NCBI RefSeq assembly: GCF_000411475.1
Contig: NZ_KE150464.1
Coordinates: 62,001-126,000, forward strand
DNA: 64,000 nucleotides
Source of the DNA: Streptococcus sp. HPH0090
GTDB taxonomy: Bacteria; Bacillota; Bacilli; Lactobacillales; Streptococcaceae
Direction: 5' to 3'
Numbering within the stretch: position 1 is the first letter of the stretch; the number at the start of each line of letters is the position of its first letter. The translations under genes and the position numbers were made by a program. A model generated the notes under the pieces. It had not been told where the DNA came from. It worked only from the letters and a program-made list of their open reading frames with translations, and did not search any database. Of the stretch, positions 27,417 to 36,622 are shown piece after piece.

Positions 27417-28335
27417 TAGATTTTTCCGCCATCTGTTCGAAGCTTTAAAAAGTTTAAAGCGTAATGGATGGATGACCATTGCTGCTGTCAGTTCAGTAAT
27501 GATTACCTTGACCTTGGTTGCTATCTTTGCTTCAGTTATCTTCAATACTGCGAAATTAGCAACTGATATTGAAAACAACGTCCGCGTCATGGTTTATGTT
27601 CGTAAAGACGTTGAAGACAACAGTGAAACCATTGTAAAAGAAGGCCAAACAGTCACGAACAATGACTACCACAAGGTCTATAACGCCCTTAAAGCTCTGC
27701 CAGCTGTAAAAAATGTAACTTTCTCAAGTAAAGAAGAGCAGTACCAAAAGCTGACTGAAACTATGGGTGATGAGTGGAAGGTATTTGAAGGAGATGCAAA
27801 CCCTCTTCATGATGCCTACATCGTAGATACCAATTCACCAAGTGATGTAAAACCTGTAGCTGAAGAAGCTAAGAAAATCGAAGGTGTCTCTGAAGTTCAA
27901 GACGGTGGTGCCAATACCGAACGTCTCTTCAAGTTGGCTTCCTTCATCCGTGTATGGGGATTGGTCATCGCAGGACTCTTGATCTTCATCGCAGTCTTCT
28001 TGATTTCAAATACCATCCGTATTACTATCATTTCACGTAGCCGTGAAATCCAAATCATGCGTTTGGTTGGTGCAAAAAACGGTTATATCCGTGGCCCATT
28101 CTTGCTAGAAGGTGCCTTTATCGGATTGTTGGGAGCAGCTCTTCCATCAGCATTGGTTTACTTTATCTATAACCGAGTGTTCCAATCTGTCAACCCATCC
28201 TTGGTTGGTCAAAACCTATCTTTGATTACACCGAATACCTTTATTCCATTGATGATTGGTCTCTTGTTCCTCATCGGAATCTGTATCGGTTCACTTGGTT
28301 CAGGAATCTCAATGCGTCGATTCTTGAAAATCTAA
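27409..28335 (+). CDS. ftsX: Cell division membrane protein FtsX
   Basis: A 308-residue permease-like partner of FtsE. A basic N-terminus (MISRFFRHLFEALKSLKRNG) precedes membrane helix 1 near residues 24-46. A large extracellular loop of about 135 residues follows, which in pneumococcus contacts PcsB, and then three more helices near 180-305. The ATG at 27409 lies within the end of ftsE and is preceded by AAAGGAGA; a longer in-frame reading from 27352 would intrude deeply into ftsE. A terminator follows. Confidence 0.96.
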   Translation: MISRFFRHLFEALKSLKRNGWMTIAAVSSVMITLTLVAIFASVIFNTAKLATDIENNVRVMVYVRKDVEDNSETIVKEGQTVTNNDYHKVYNALKALPAVKNVTFSSKEEQYQKLTETMGDEWKVFEGDANPLHDAYIVDTNSPSDVKPVAEEAKKIEGVSEVQDGGANTERLFKLASFIRVWGLVIAGLLIFIAVFLISNTIRITIISRSREIQIMRLVGAKNGYIRGPFLLEGAFIGLLGAALPSALVYFIYNRVFQSVNPSLVGQNLSLITPNTFIPLMIGLLFLIGICIGSLGSGISMRRFLKI

Positions 28336-28360
28336 GTCACATAACTGGATAAAACACATA

Positions 28361-28413
28361 AAAAAGTGGGATGTCATCAAGACTTCACAGCTCTTGATGC
28401 CCCGCTTTTTCTT
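28361..28413 (+). terminator. Terminator after ftsX
   Basis: AAAAAGTGGGATGTCATCAA pairs imperfectly with TTGATGCCCCGCTTTTT. Confidence 0.85.
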
Positions 28414-28434
28414 TTGGTCTTGGTGCTCAGTCGC

Positions 28435-28463
28435 TTGCCAATTTTGGCTAAAGAGTGTATGAT
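28435..28463 (+). promoter_or_regulatory. Promoter of the MFS transporter gene
   Basis: TTGCCA (28435-28440) and TATGAT (28458-28463) are 17 bases apart. Confidence 0.6.
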
Positions 28464-28499
28464 AGGAAAGGACCTTTTTACTAATATGAAAAATGAACA

Positions 28500-29669
28500 A
28501 TGAATGAGGAAAAGATGAAACAATTTTTGGAAAAAGTGAGCATACTCTCCCTATCGTTAGTATTGATCACATCGTTTTCTATTTCGAGCGCCCTGCCTGC
28601 TATGTTTGACTATTATCAGGGCTATTCGACCGGTCAGGTCGAACTCTTGGTCAGCCTCCCATCCTTTGGGATTATGGCCATGCTTTTATTAAACGGAGTT
28701 CTAGAGCGTATTTTTCCTGAACGTCTCCAGTTGACCTTGGGACTCTTGATTTTATCCATCAGTGGAACTGCACCTTTCTGGTATCAAGGTTATTACTTTG
28801 TCTTTGCAACCCGTTTGCTATTTGGGCTTGGAGTTGGGATGCTCAATGCCAAGGCTATTTCGATCATCAGTGAACGTTACCACGGCAAAACTCGTATCCA
28901 GATGCTTGGTTTTCGTGGATCGGCTGAGGTAGTAGGAGCATCTATTTTAACTTTAGCAGTCGGGCAATTGTTAGCATTTGGCTGGACCGCAACATTCTTA
29001 GCCTATGCCGCAGGCTTGGTAGTCTTGGTGCTCTTTCTTCTATTTGTCCCTTACAACAAGGAAGAAGTTCATGAGTCCAAGCATCAGACAGAAGAAGCAG
29101 TAAGATTGACTGCTTCTATGAAAAAGCTCATTTTCTTCCTTGCTATTGCAGCCGCAGTGATTGTATGTACCAATACGGCCATTACCTTCCGCATCCCTAG
29201 TCTCATGATTGAGGCAGGGTTTGGAGATGCTCAGTTGTCCAGTTTGGTACTTAGTGCCATGCAGTTGATTGGGATTCTAGCTGGAATCAGCTTTTCTTTC
29301 CTGATCTCGACCTTCAAAGAAAGACTTCTATTGGTCGCTGGTGTAACTTTTGGGATCGGGCAAATCATCATTGCCTTAGCACCATCACTCTGGGTGGTCG
29401 TTGCAGGTTCGATTCTTGGAGGATTTGCCTACAGTATTGCTTTGACGACAGTCTTTCAGTTGATATCTGAGAGAATCCCAGCAAACCTCCTCAACAAAGC
29501 AACTTCCTATGCGGTTTTGGGCTGCTCTTCTGGTGCATCTTTAACACCTTTTGTGCTATCAGGGATTGGCTTGGTGACTACGAATGGTCGAATGACCTTT
29601 ATCATACTAGGAACGTGGATGATTGCTACATCCGTACTAGTTTCCTTATTATTGAAAAAAGAAGCCTAA
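28500..29669 (+). CDS. Major facilitator superfamily transporter
   Basis: A protein of up to 389 residues with about 12 membrane helices in two halves, joined by a charged loop near residue 190 (YNKEEVHESKHQTEEA). The first half carries the MFS-like ATRLLFGLGVGMLNAKAISI. Substrate cannot be read; the set of known drug or solute exporters is too broad. The ATG at 28500 is used here, but an ATG at 28515 with GAGGA just upstream is a real alternative. It is a single gene with its own promoter and terminator. Confidence 0.8.
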   Translation: MNEEKMKQFLEKVSILSLSLVLITSFSISSALPAMFDYYQGYSTGQVELLVSLPSFGIMAMLLLNGVLERIFPERLQLTLGLLILSISGTAPFWYQGYYFVFATRLLFGLGVGMLNAKAISIISERYHGKTRIQMLGFRGSAEVVGASILTLAVGQLLAFGWTATFLAYAAGLVVLVLFLLFVPYNKEEVHESKHQTEEAVRLTASMKKLIFFLAIAAAVIVCTNTAITFRIPSLMIEAGFGDAQLSSLVLSAMQLIGILAGISFSFLISTFKERLLLVAGVTFGIGQIIIALAPSLWVVVAGSILGGFAYSIALTTVFQLISERIPANLLNKATSYAVLGCSSGASLTPFVLSGIGLVTTNGRMTFIILGTWMIATSVLVSLLLKKEA

Positions 29670-29674
29670 CAAAG

Positions 29675-29705
29675 AAAAACTCAAGGATGAATCCTTGAGT
29701 TTTTT
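29675..29705. terminator. Bidirectional terminator between MFS and TVP38-family genes
   Basis: AAAAACTCAAGGAT and ATCCTTGAGTTTTTT form a near-perfect stem with a two-base loop, serving both converging genes. Confidence 0.9.
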
Positions 29706-29710
29706 GTGTA

Positions 29711-30331
29711 TTAGCCAAACATCTGCCAAAAGTAATCGATGATGTAGGTCAAGCCATAGGTGTAAACGACCAGGGTAAAGGGCTTGGTCAGGATGATAAT
29801 GGTCATATACCGCTTGAAGCTCATCTTGGTCAAAGCAGCCAACATGCAGAGAAAATCAGCTGGACTAACTGGCCAAATCATCATAAAGATAAAGAATCGG
29901 TCAAAGCGATTGCCCTCATCTAACCAACCGATATACTTGTCATAGGTGCGCTTGCTGACCATGGACTGGACAAAGGGTGCTCCGTAGAGTCGAACCAAGT
30001 AAAAGATAATGGCACAACCAATGACAATACCGATATAGTTGTAAATGGTCCCGATGATGTGACCATAGATAAAGACGCCTGCAACGGAGGTGAGAGCACC
30101 TGGAATGATAGGAACAACTGTCTGCAAAATCTGTAAAAAGATAAAGAGTGGTGGCCCCCATATACCCGCCTGTTGGATAAAGGCTGATAGGGTTTCCTTG
30201 GAGTGCAAGATACCCGCCTGATAGGCCCAGATACAGAATATTACAGTAGCAACTCCACCGACGATGGAGGAAATATGAATGGCTTGCTGTAGAAGGGGAG
30301 AAACAGCTTTCATTTCTTTCTCGTGTGACAT
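29711..30331 (-). CDS. TVP38/TMEM64 (VTT domain) membrane protein
   Basis: A 206-residue membrane protein with about five or six helices. The central PIIPGALTSVAGVFIYGHII and the following GCAIIFYLVRLYG are typical of the VTT/DedA-like superfamily. Relatives act in phospholipid flipping or membrane homeostasis, but the role of streptococcal members is not established. A promoter with TGGTATAGT on the minus strand (30368-30360) lies about 30 bases before the start codon. It is a single gene. Confidence 0.8.
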   Translation of the reverse strand: MSHEKEMKAVSPLLQQAIHISSIVGGVATVIFCIWAYQAGILHSKETLSAFIQQAGIWGPPLFIFLQILQTVVPIIPGALTSVAGVFIYGHIIGTIYNYIGIVIGCAIIFYLVRLYGAPFVQSMVSKRTYDKYIGWLDEGNRFDRFFIFMMIWPVSPADFLCMLAALTKMSFKRYMTIIILTKPFTLVVYTYGLTYIIDYFWQMFG

Positions 30332-30359
30332 GTAAACTCCTCTTGTGTAGTATGATTCT

Positions 30360-30368
30360 ACTATACCA
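30360..30368 (-). promoter_or_regulatory. Extended -10 promoter of the TVP38-family gene
   Basis: TGGTATAGT on the minus strand, about 28 bases upstream of the start codon. Confidence 0.6.
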
Positions 30369-30440
30369 TATTTTAGGGAGAAAGACTATATGGTTTTTGG
30401 GAAGGAAGTAGGATCTAGAAGGCGTTTTCTTCTAGGAATA

Positions 30441-30449
30441 TGATATAAT
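30441..30449 (+). promoter_or_regulatory. Extended -10 promoter of the hsd operon
   Basis: TGATATAAT lies about 93 bases before hsdR, leaving an 85-base leader in which I see no strong hairpin. Confidence 0.65.
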
Positions 30450-30541
30450 AATAGATAATTAAGAATTCGATAAATTGGAGAGATAGTCTGAAAGATATTG
30501 TTAGTAAAAATAGACAGTTCTGACTAGCAAAAGGAAGTTTT

Positions 30542-33500
30542 ATGGCAAAGAGAAAAGATTTTTCTGAATTAACTAGGGTTCAAATTCCAGCAGCTCTGCA
30601 TCTCATGCGTATGGGCTATACCTATCTTCCTCGCAATGGGAAGGAGATTGCAGAAAGAGATCCAGATACTAATATCCTTGTATCTGTTTTTAAGGAGCAA
30701 TTTTTAAAATTTAACAACTACTTGACAGAGGATGACTTTGAGAGAGAACTAGCCAATATCAAGTTGGAACTAGATCAAAACGATTTAGGACGTTCTTTCT
30801 TTAAACGTCTGCAAGGTCAGGAAGATGCTATTTATATTGACTGGGAGCATCCTGAAGACAATACCTTCCATCTGGCGCTTGAAGTTACTTGCCAAAATGG
30901 TCAGGATGAATTTCGTCCGGATATCGTTATTTTTGTCAATGGTCTGCCTCTTTCTTATATCGAAGTGAAACAGCCAAATGCGATTCGTGATGGCAAGACT
31001 GGAATTCAGTCAGAGCAGGACAGAACCAGATACCGTTTTGAAAATCGTAAGTTCCGTCGTTTTAACAATATCACCCAGTTGATATCCTTATCTGATAACT
31101 TAGCGTATATCAGTGGGCAAGGTCAGCAAAAACAGGGTTCTTATTATGGTTCAAACGCCTATTCAAAAACCAAATTTAATGCTTTCAAGGAAGAAAGAGT
31201 AGAAGATTTCCTTCATTCCCTTTCCCCTCTAACCGAGGACCAAATCGACTTTGTCCTAGAAGACATGAAGCGCTTTGCCCTCAAATCTCAGCCAGAGTTT
31301 ACAACAAACCTAAACCCTGATACACCTTGCAATGCCTTTCTGTCTTCTTTGTACCAGAAGGAACGCTTGCTCTTTATGCTTCGTTTTGGTCTGGTCTATG
31401 TCGAAGAAGAGAGCAAGGACGGTCAGATGCAACTGCAGAAGCACGTCATGCGCTATCCTCAGTATTTTGCGACACGTGCTATCGAAGAAACAATCGCAAA
31501 AGGTGTCAAGAAAGGGGTTATCTGGCATACCCAAGGTTCAGGTAAGACTGCCTTGGCCTTCTTTAATATTCGCTATCTAACCAACTATTTCTCAAAAGAG
31601 GGAATCGTTCCTCAGTTTTACTTTGTCGTCGATCGTTTGGACTTGGCAGACCAAGCCTTTAAGGAATTCACCAAACGAGGCCTCAAGGTTAAGCGCATCA
31701 ATAACCCACAAGAACTCAATCAAAAACAAGACAGTTATGATGTCGCTGTGGTTAATATCCAGAAGTTTAAGGATGATTCGGATCTGACAGACCGATCTGG
31801 CTATGATCTCAATCGTCAAAATATCTACTTTATCGATGAAGCCCACCGTTCTTACAATGAACGAGGTTCCTACCTGCCAAATCTCTATCAGGCTGACACC
31901 AAGGCCATTAAGATTGCCTTGACAGGAACGCCTCTCATCACCTATAAGAAAGATGGCAAGACCAAGGAAAGTCATGCGACCACGCGTGATATCTTTGGAG
32001 ACTATATCCACAAATACTACTACAACCAGTCTATCGATGACGGCTTTACCCTACGCCTGATGCGAGAAGATATCGAGACCTCCTATAAGGATAATCTCAG
32101 AACCATCAACGAAGAAATCCAACGTGGCGACCTGTCCAAGGAAGATATCTTTGCCCATCCACATTACGTAGAGCCTATGTTGGACTTTATCATTGAAGAC
32201 TTTAATCGTGCTCGTAATCTGATCTTTGATGACCAGACCATCGGTGGTATGATTGTCTGTGACTCGTCCAAGCAGGCGCGTGAGCTTGAAAAGCAATTAA
32301 AAGAACGACGTCAAGCTGGCTCAACCACCTTGACTTCCGCTCTCATCCTCCATGATGAGGGAGACAAGGAAGAGAAGAAGGACAAGGTAGATGCATACAA
32401 GGAAGGTAAAATTGACCTTATCATCGTCTACTCTATGCTCCTGACAGGATTTGATGCACCTCGGCTCAAGCGCCTCTATCTAGGGCGCAAGATCAAGGCT
32501 CACAATCTTTTACAGACTCTAACCCGTGTCAATCGTCCTTACAAGGACTACCTCTTTGGCTATGTCATTGACTTTGCGGATATTTCCAAGGAGTTTGACA
32601 AGACCAATCGTGCCTATCTGGAAGAACTCAATCAAGAGTATGATTCGACCCTGACTGGGGAAAATGGCGAGGATGTTTTTGGCTCGCTCTTTGTGTCAGC
32701 AGATGAGATTTCTCAAGAGTTGAGCAAGACCGAGCATATCCTCATCGACTATCCAACGGACAATCTAGAATACTTCTCCCAAGCCATCAATGATATCAAG
32801 GACAAGAAGCAGTTAATCGATCTTCGTAAGGCCTTGGAGTCTATTAAGCAGTACTACAATATCGCCCGTCTCCTCGGCTACGACCACCTGCTCCAGCAGA
32901 TTGACATTGCTCAGATTGCAACCCTGCTCAATGTCCTCTCTAGACGGATGCTGACGCTATCTCTGATCGATAAACCAGATGACTTCTCTAGTCGGACTCT
33001 CTTAAATCTTGCCATGTCTGAGACTAGCTTTAGCTTTGTCAAGATTGCAGAGGAAGAGCTTCGTCTAGCAGCCAATGACTTGGAAGATTTGAAACGTCGA
33101 GTTGCAAGTGGTATTAAGAACCAGCGTGATGAAAAGGATCCTGAGTGGGTCACTCTCTACGAAGAATTCCAGCGCATCATGAAAAAACACCTGATCCATG
33201 GCCAAGAAGGCTTTACCATGGAGAATATCAAAGAAATCCAAAAAGACTATGAGGAGCTCTTTAAGTCCGTGGAGGACTATCATACTCGTATGAGACGCCT
33301 AGCTATGAACTTTAACGGAGATGAGATGGCAGCTCGTTCCTACAAGCACGTGACCAACTCGACTATGGTTAGTGAGTTTCCTGCTATTTACCATGTCATC
33401 AAGGGTTCTAAAGTTAGACTAGACCGTAAAATCGGTCAAAACCAAGGAGTACTCGATAACGAGGACTTTCTCAAGAAGATGATTCGAGAAGAAGCTCGGA

Positions 33501-33604
33501 TTGAAATGAAAACCAACCAATCTGCAAGTAGTTTGACAAGAGAGGATTTTAATTATATCGTCGAGTCACTATTTGAAGGATATGAAGAGGAATACCAACA
33601 CTAA
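30542..33604 (+). CDS. hsdR: Type I restriction enzyme, R subunit
   Basis: A 1020-residue motor and nuclease subunit. The N-terminal PD-(D/E)xK nuclease shows PDIVIFVNG near residue 127 and EVKQP near 139. The helicase follows, with Walker A HTQGSGKTAL near 329-338, FIDEAHRSY near 430, LTGTPL near 460 and QTLTRVNRPY near 658. The C-terminal part, rich in charged helices, contacts the methylase complex. No frameshift is seen. It overlaps hsdM by one base (TAATG), so R, M and S form one translationally coupled operon. Confidence 0.96.
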   Translation: MAKRKDFSELTRVQIPAALHLMRMGYTYLPRNGKEIAERDPDTNILVSVFKEQFLKFNNYLTEDDFERELANIKLELDQNDLGRSFFKRLQGQEDAIYIDWEHPEDNTFHLALEVTCQNGQDEFRPDIVIFVNGLPLSYIEVKQPNAIRDGKTGIQSEQDRTRYRFENRKFRRFNNITQLISLSDNLAYISGQGQQKQGSYYGSNAYSKTKFNAFKEERVEDFLHSLSPLTEDQIDFVLEDMKRFALKSQPEFTTNLNPDTPCNAFLSSLYQKERLLFMLRFGLVYVEEESKDGQMQLQKHVMRYPQYFATRAIEETIAKGVKKGVIWHTQGSGKTALAFFNIRYLTNYFSKEGIVPQFYFVVDRLDLADQAFKEFTKRGLKVKRINNPQELNQKQDSYDVAVVNIQKFKDDSDLTDRSGYDLNRQNIYFIDEAHRSYNERGSYLPNLYQADTKAIKIALTGTPLITYKKDGKTKESHATTRDIFGDYIHKYYYNQSIDDGFTLRLMREDIETSYKDNLRTINEEIQRGDLSKEDIFAHPHYVEPMLDFIIEDFNRARNLIFDDQTIGGMIVCDSSKQARELEKQLKERRQAGSTTLTSALILHDEGDKEEKKDKVDAYKEGKIDLIIVYSMLLTGFDAPRLKRLYLGRKIKAHNLLQTLTRVNRPYKDYLFGYVIDFADISKEFDKTNRAYLEELNQEYDSTLTGENGEDVFGSLFVSADEISQELSKTEHILIDYPTDNLEYFSQAINDIKDKKQLIDLRKALESIKQYYNIARLLGYDHLLQQIDIAQIATLLNVLSRRMLTLSLIDKPDDFSSRTLLNLAMSETSFSFVKIAEEELRLAANDLEDLKRRVASGIKNQRDEKDPEWVTLYEEFQRIMKKHLIHGQEGFTMENIKEIQKDYEELFKSVEDYHTRMRRLAMNFNGDEMAARSYKHVTNSTMVSEFPAIYHVIKGSKVRLDRKIGQNQGVLDNEDFLKKMIREEARIEMKTNQSASSLTREDFNYIVESLFEGYEEEYQH

Positions 33605-35208
33605 TGAATGAAACATACAAAGTCCAAGTCCAAGGCTTGGTAGATGATTTGAAAGCTGTCTTTACCCACGCGGGACTAGGAGGAGAAGCGGGTGAGTACA
33701 AACTCCTCACCCAATCCTTCCTCTACAAATTTTTAAACGACAAGTTTTTGTATCAAGCCAAGGTCCTAGATGAATCAAACACCTATGAAAACCTGCTGGA
33801 TATGAGCGAGGAAGACTATGACTGGCTTTTGGAGGATATCGGTACCAGCACCGCTTGGCTCAAGCCAGACCAGTTGATCGAAACGCTTCACCGTCAGCAA
33901 AATGAGGCGACTTTTTACGAAACTTTTGAAAATACCCTCAACCAAATCGCCATTGACAATAACGATATCTTCTCGGTTCATACAGAAGGAGACACAGCCA
34001 TTCGTCTCTTTGATGAACGTTTGATTACGGATACCATTTCAGATAGCAGTAAGCGTAACGAGGTGGCTAAGGCCATCATCAATCTCCTTGCACGCGTCAA
34101 GTTTGATGAGACCATCTTTTCACAAGGCTTTGACTTTTTCTCAACTCTCTTTGAGTACATGATCAAGGACTACAACAAAGATGGTGGTGGAAAGTATGCC
34201 GAGTACTACACACCTCACTCTGTAGCTAAGATTATCGCTGATATCTTAGTGGGAGAAGATAAACCTCAAAACGTGCGGATCTATGACCCGTCTGCTGGTT
34301 CGGGCACCTTGCTGATGAATCTGGCTAGTCGTATCGGTGTGGATAAGACCACTGTTTATAGTCAGGATATCTCGCAAAAATCATCCAATCTCCTCCGACT
34401 CAATCTGATCTTGAATGGACTGCAACACTCCATTCATAATATCGTACAGGGAAATACTATCATCGCTAACCGTCATCCTGAAAAGATGGACTATATCGTG
34501 TCTAACCCTCCTTTCAAGCTGGACTTTTCAGAGTGGCGTGATCAAGTGGAAACCTTGCCAGAAGCCAGTGAGCGTTTCTTTGCAGGTGTGCCAAAGGTTC
34601 CTGCCAAGTCTAAGGACAAGATGGCGATTTACGAGCTCTTTGTTCAGCATATCATCTACTCCCTGAAACCAGATGGTCAGGCAGCTGTTGTCTTGCCGAC
34701 AGGCTTTATCACTGCCCAGTCAGGGATTGACAAGACCATCCGTCAACACTTGGTGGATAATCAAATGCTGGCAGGTGTCGTTTCCATGCCGTCCAATATC
34801 TTTGCGACGACAGGTACCAACGTCTCTATCCTCTTTATCGATAAGAAAAACAAGGGTGACGTCGTCCTCATCGATGCCTCAAACCTCGGAACCAAGGTCA
34901 AGGAAGGCAAGAACCAAAAGACTGTACTCTCTCCTGAGGAAGAGCAGAAGATCGTCGAGACCTTTATCAAGAAAGAAGCCGTCGAGGACTTTTCTGTCAC
35001 TGTCTCTTATGAGGACATCAAGGAGAAAAACTACTCTCTCAGCGCAGGTCAATACTTTGACATCAAGATTGACTATGTGGACATCACAGCAGAAGAGTTT
35101 GAAGTTAAGATGACCGCCTTTCAAAACAAACTCTCAGACCTCTTCCAGCAATCGCATGTACTGGAGCAGGAGATTGAAGAGCAAATGAAGGGGTTGAAGT
35201 ATGAGTGA
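33604..35208 (+). CDS. hsdM: Type I restriction-modification, M subunit (N6-adenine methyltransferase)
   Basis: A 534-residue methyltransferase subunit. An N-terminal HsdM helical domain covers about 1-150. The SAM motif DPSAGSGTLLMN lies near residue 228 and the catalytic NPPF near 301, which specifies N6-adenine methylation. The C-terminus is coiled and contacts HsdS. It overlaps hsdS by 8 bases. Intact M and S subunits suggest the genome is methylated at the recognition site of this system. Confidence 0.96.
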   Translation: MNETYKVQVQGLVDDLKAVFTHAGLGGEAGEYKLLTQSFLYKFLNDKFLYQAKVLDESNTYENLLDMSEEDYDWLLEDIGTSTAWLKPDQLIETLHRQQNEATFYETFENTLNQIAIDNNDIFSVHTEGDTAIRLFDERLITDTISDSSKRNEVAKAIINLLARVKFDETIFSQGFDFFSTLFEYMIKDYNKDGGGKYAEYYTPHSVAKIIADILVGEDKPQNVRIYDPSAGSGTLLMNLASRIGVDKTTVYSQDISQKSSNLLRLNLILNGLQHSIHNIVQGNTIIANRHPEKMDYIVSNPPFKLDFSEWRDQVETLPEASERFFAGVPKVPAKSKDKMAIYELFVQHIIYSLKPDGQAAVVLPTGFITAQSGIDKTIRQHLVDNQMLAGVVSMPSNIFATTGTNVSILFIDKKNKGDVVLIDASNLGTKVKEGKNQKTVLSPEEEQKIVETFIKKEAVEDFSVTVSYEDIKEKNYSLSAGQYFDIKIDYVDITAEEFEVKMTAFQNKLSDLFQQSHVLEQEIEEQMKGLKYE

Positions 35209-36436
35209 GTGGAAAGAAGTAAGTTTATCAGAATTAGGGAAAACAATAACTGGGAAAACACCATCGTCTCAATATCCTGAGGATTTTGGAGATGAAGTAC
35301 CTTTTATTACTCCATCCGATTCCTTTGAGAAAAAATACATAAGTAGGCCAGAAAGATACTTATCACGTTTAGGTTCAGACCGTCTAAAAGATAAAATCAT
35401 TTCTTCTGATAGTATTATGGTTACTTGTATAGGCTCAGCTATGGGAAAAGTGGCAAAGAATAGTTTGCCTTCAGTTACTAATCAGCAGATAAATTCTATT
35501 ATAGTTAATGAAAATTTTGATTCTGACTATATTTATTATCTTTTTAAAAATAACTATGCTGTATTTAGAAATGCTGCATCAGGTAGTACAGCAATTCCAA
35601 TTCTAAATAAAACTGATTTTGATAATTTGAGATTTAAAGTTGAATTGGATTTAAACCAACAACGTAAAATGGTTTCAATACTTTCAAAAATTGATGACAA
35701 GATTGAAATCAACAACCAAATCAACCAAGAGTTGGAAGCCATGGCTAAGACCCTCTATGACTACTGGTTTGTGCAGTTTGATTTCCCAGACCAGAATGGC
35801 AAACCCTACAAATCATCCGGCGGAAAGATGGTCTATCACCCAGAACTCAAACGCGAAATCCCAGAGGGGTGGGGAGTGGATTCTTTATGGAATATAGCGA
35901 ATTTTTATAATGGTCTTGCTATGCAAAAATATAGACCAGATACAAATGAGGATGATTACCTTCCTGTCATTAAAATTCGAGAAATGATGAATGGTTTCTC
36001 AAAGGATACGGAAAAAGCGAGATTAGATATTCCAACAGAAGCAATTGTAGAGAGAGGAGATATATTATTTTCTTGGTCTGCAACATTAGAGGTTATAATC
36101 TGGGGGAAAGAAAGAGGAGCTTTAAATCAACATATTTTTAAAGTTACTTCGGATACTTATCCAAAATCCTTCATCTACTTTGAATTGAAAAGCTATTTGA
36201 AGGTATTTAAAGCAATTGCTGAGTTGAGAAAAACAACTATGGGACATATTACTCAGGACCATTTAAAGCAGGCTAAGATTGTAGTTCCACCTATTGATCT
36301 TATTTCAAAATTAGATGCTAAACTACAACCCATAATGTTAAAACAGCAGATGCTAGAAAATCAAAATCAAGAACTCACCCAACTTCGCGACTGGCTCTTG
36401 CCAATGCTGATGAATGGACAGGTCAAGGTGGAGTAG
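35201..36436 (+). CDS. hsdS: Type I restriction-modification, specificity subunit
   Basis: A 411-residue DNA-recognition subunit. TRD1 spans about 1-160 and TRD2 about 225-365. A conserved central coiled spacer with INNQINQELEAMAKTLYDYW lies near 168-187, and a matching C-terminal helix reads NQNQELTQLRDWLLPMLMNG. The two TRD-coding stretches (about 35225-35690 and 35880-36340) are visibly more A/T-rich than the spacer and than hsdM, as expected if TRDs were exchanged by recombination. No second hsdS copy, inverted repeats or recombinase lie next to it, so phase variation by inversion is not supported here. The recognition sequence cannot be predicted. Confidence 0.94.
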   Translation: MSEWKEVSLSELGKTITGKTPSSQYPEDFGDEVPFITPSDSFEKKYISRPERYLSRLGSDRLKDKIISSDSIMVTCIGSAMGKVAKNSLPSVTNQQINSIIVNENFDSDYIYYLFKNNYAVFRNAASGSTAIPILNKTDFDNLRFKVELDLNQQRKMVSILSKIDDKIEINNQINQELEAMAKTLYDYWFVQFDFPDQNGKPYKSSGGKMVYHPELKREIPEGWGVDSLWNIANFYNGLAMQKYRPDTNEDDYLPVIKIREMMNGFSKDTEKARLDIPTEAIVERGDILFSWSATLEVIIWGKERGALNQHIFKVTSDTYPKSFIYFELKSYLKVFKAIAELRKTTMGHITQDHLKQAKIVVPPIDLISKLDAKLQPIMLKQQMLENQNQELTQLRDWLLPMLMNGQVKVE

Positions 36437-36564
36437 GGGAATCTAAACTAAAAGAGATTTGCATGTTTGGAAAATAAATTTCTGCTAGAGTCTATACCTA
36501 TTCCAACAGGTTTTATAGCTTTGTAAGAAACGACAATTGACAGGGAATCCTAACTAGTTTAATG

Positions 36565-36573
36565 TGGTAGAAT
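36565..36573 (+). promoter_or_regulatory. Extended -10 promoter of the Fic gene
   Basis: TGGTAGAAT lies about 50 bases before the Fic start. A TTGACA at 36537-36542 is 25 bases away, too far to be its -35. Confidence 0.5.
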
Positions 36574-36622
36574 AGATAGAATGTAAAGATTTTACTTGAA
36601 GATTTACTTAGAAAGGAAGACC

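Noticed and set aside
35201..36436. Phase-variable invertible hsdS locus
   Set aside because: No second hsdS fragment, inverted repeats or tyrosine recombinase is found within reach.
36537..36573. TTGACA and TAGAAT as a standard promoter for the Fic gene
   Set aside because: The spacing is 25 bases, too long. Only the TGG-extended -10 is kept.
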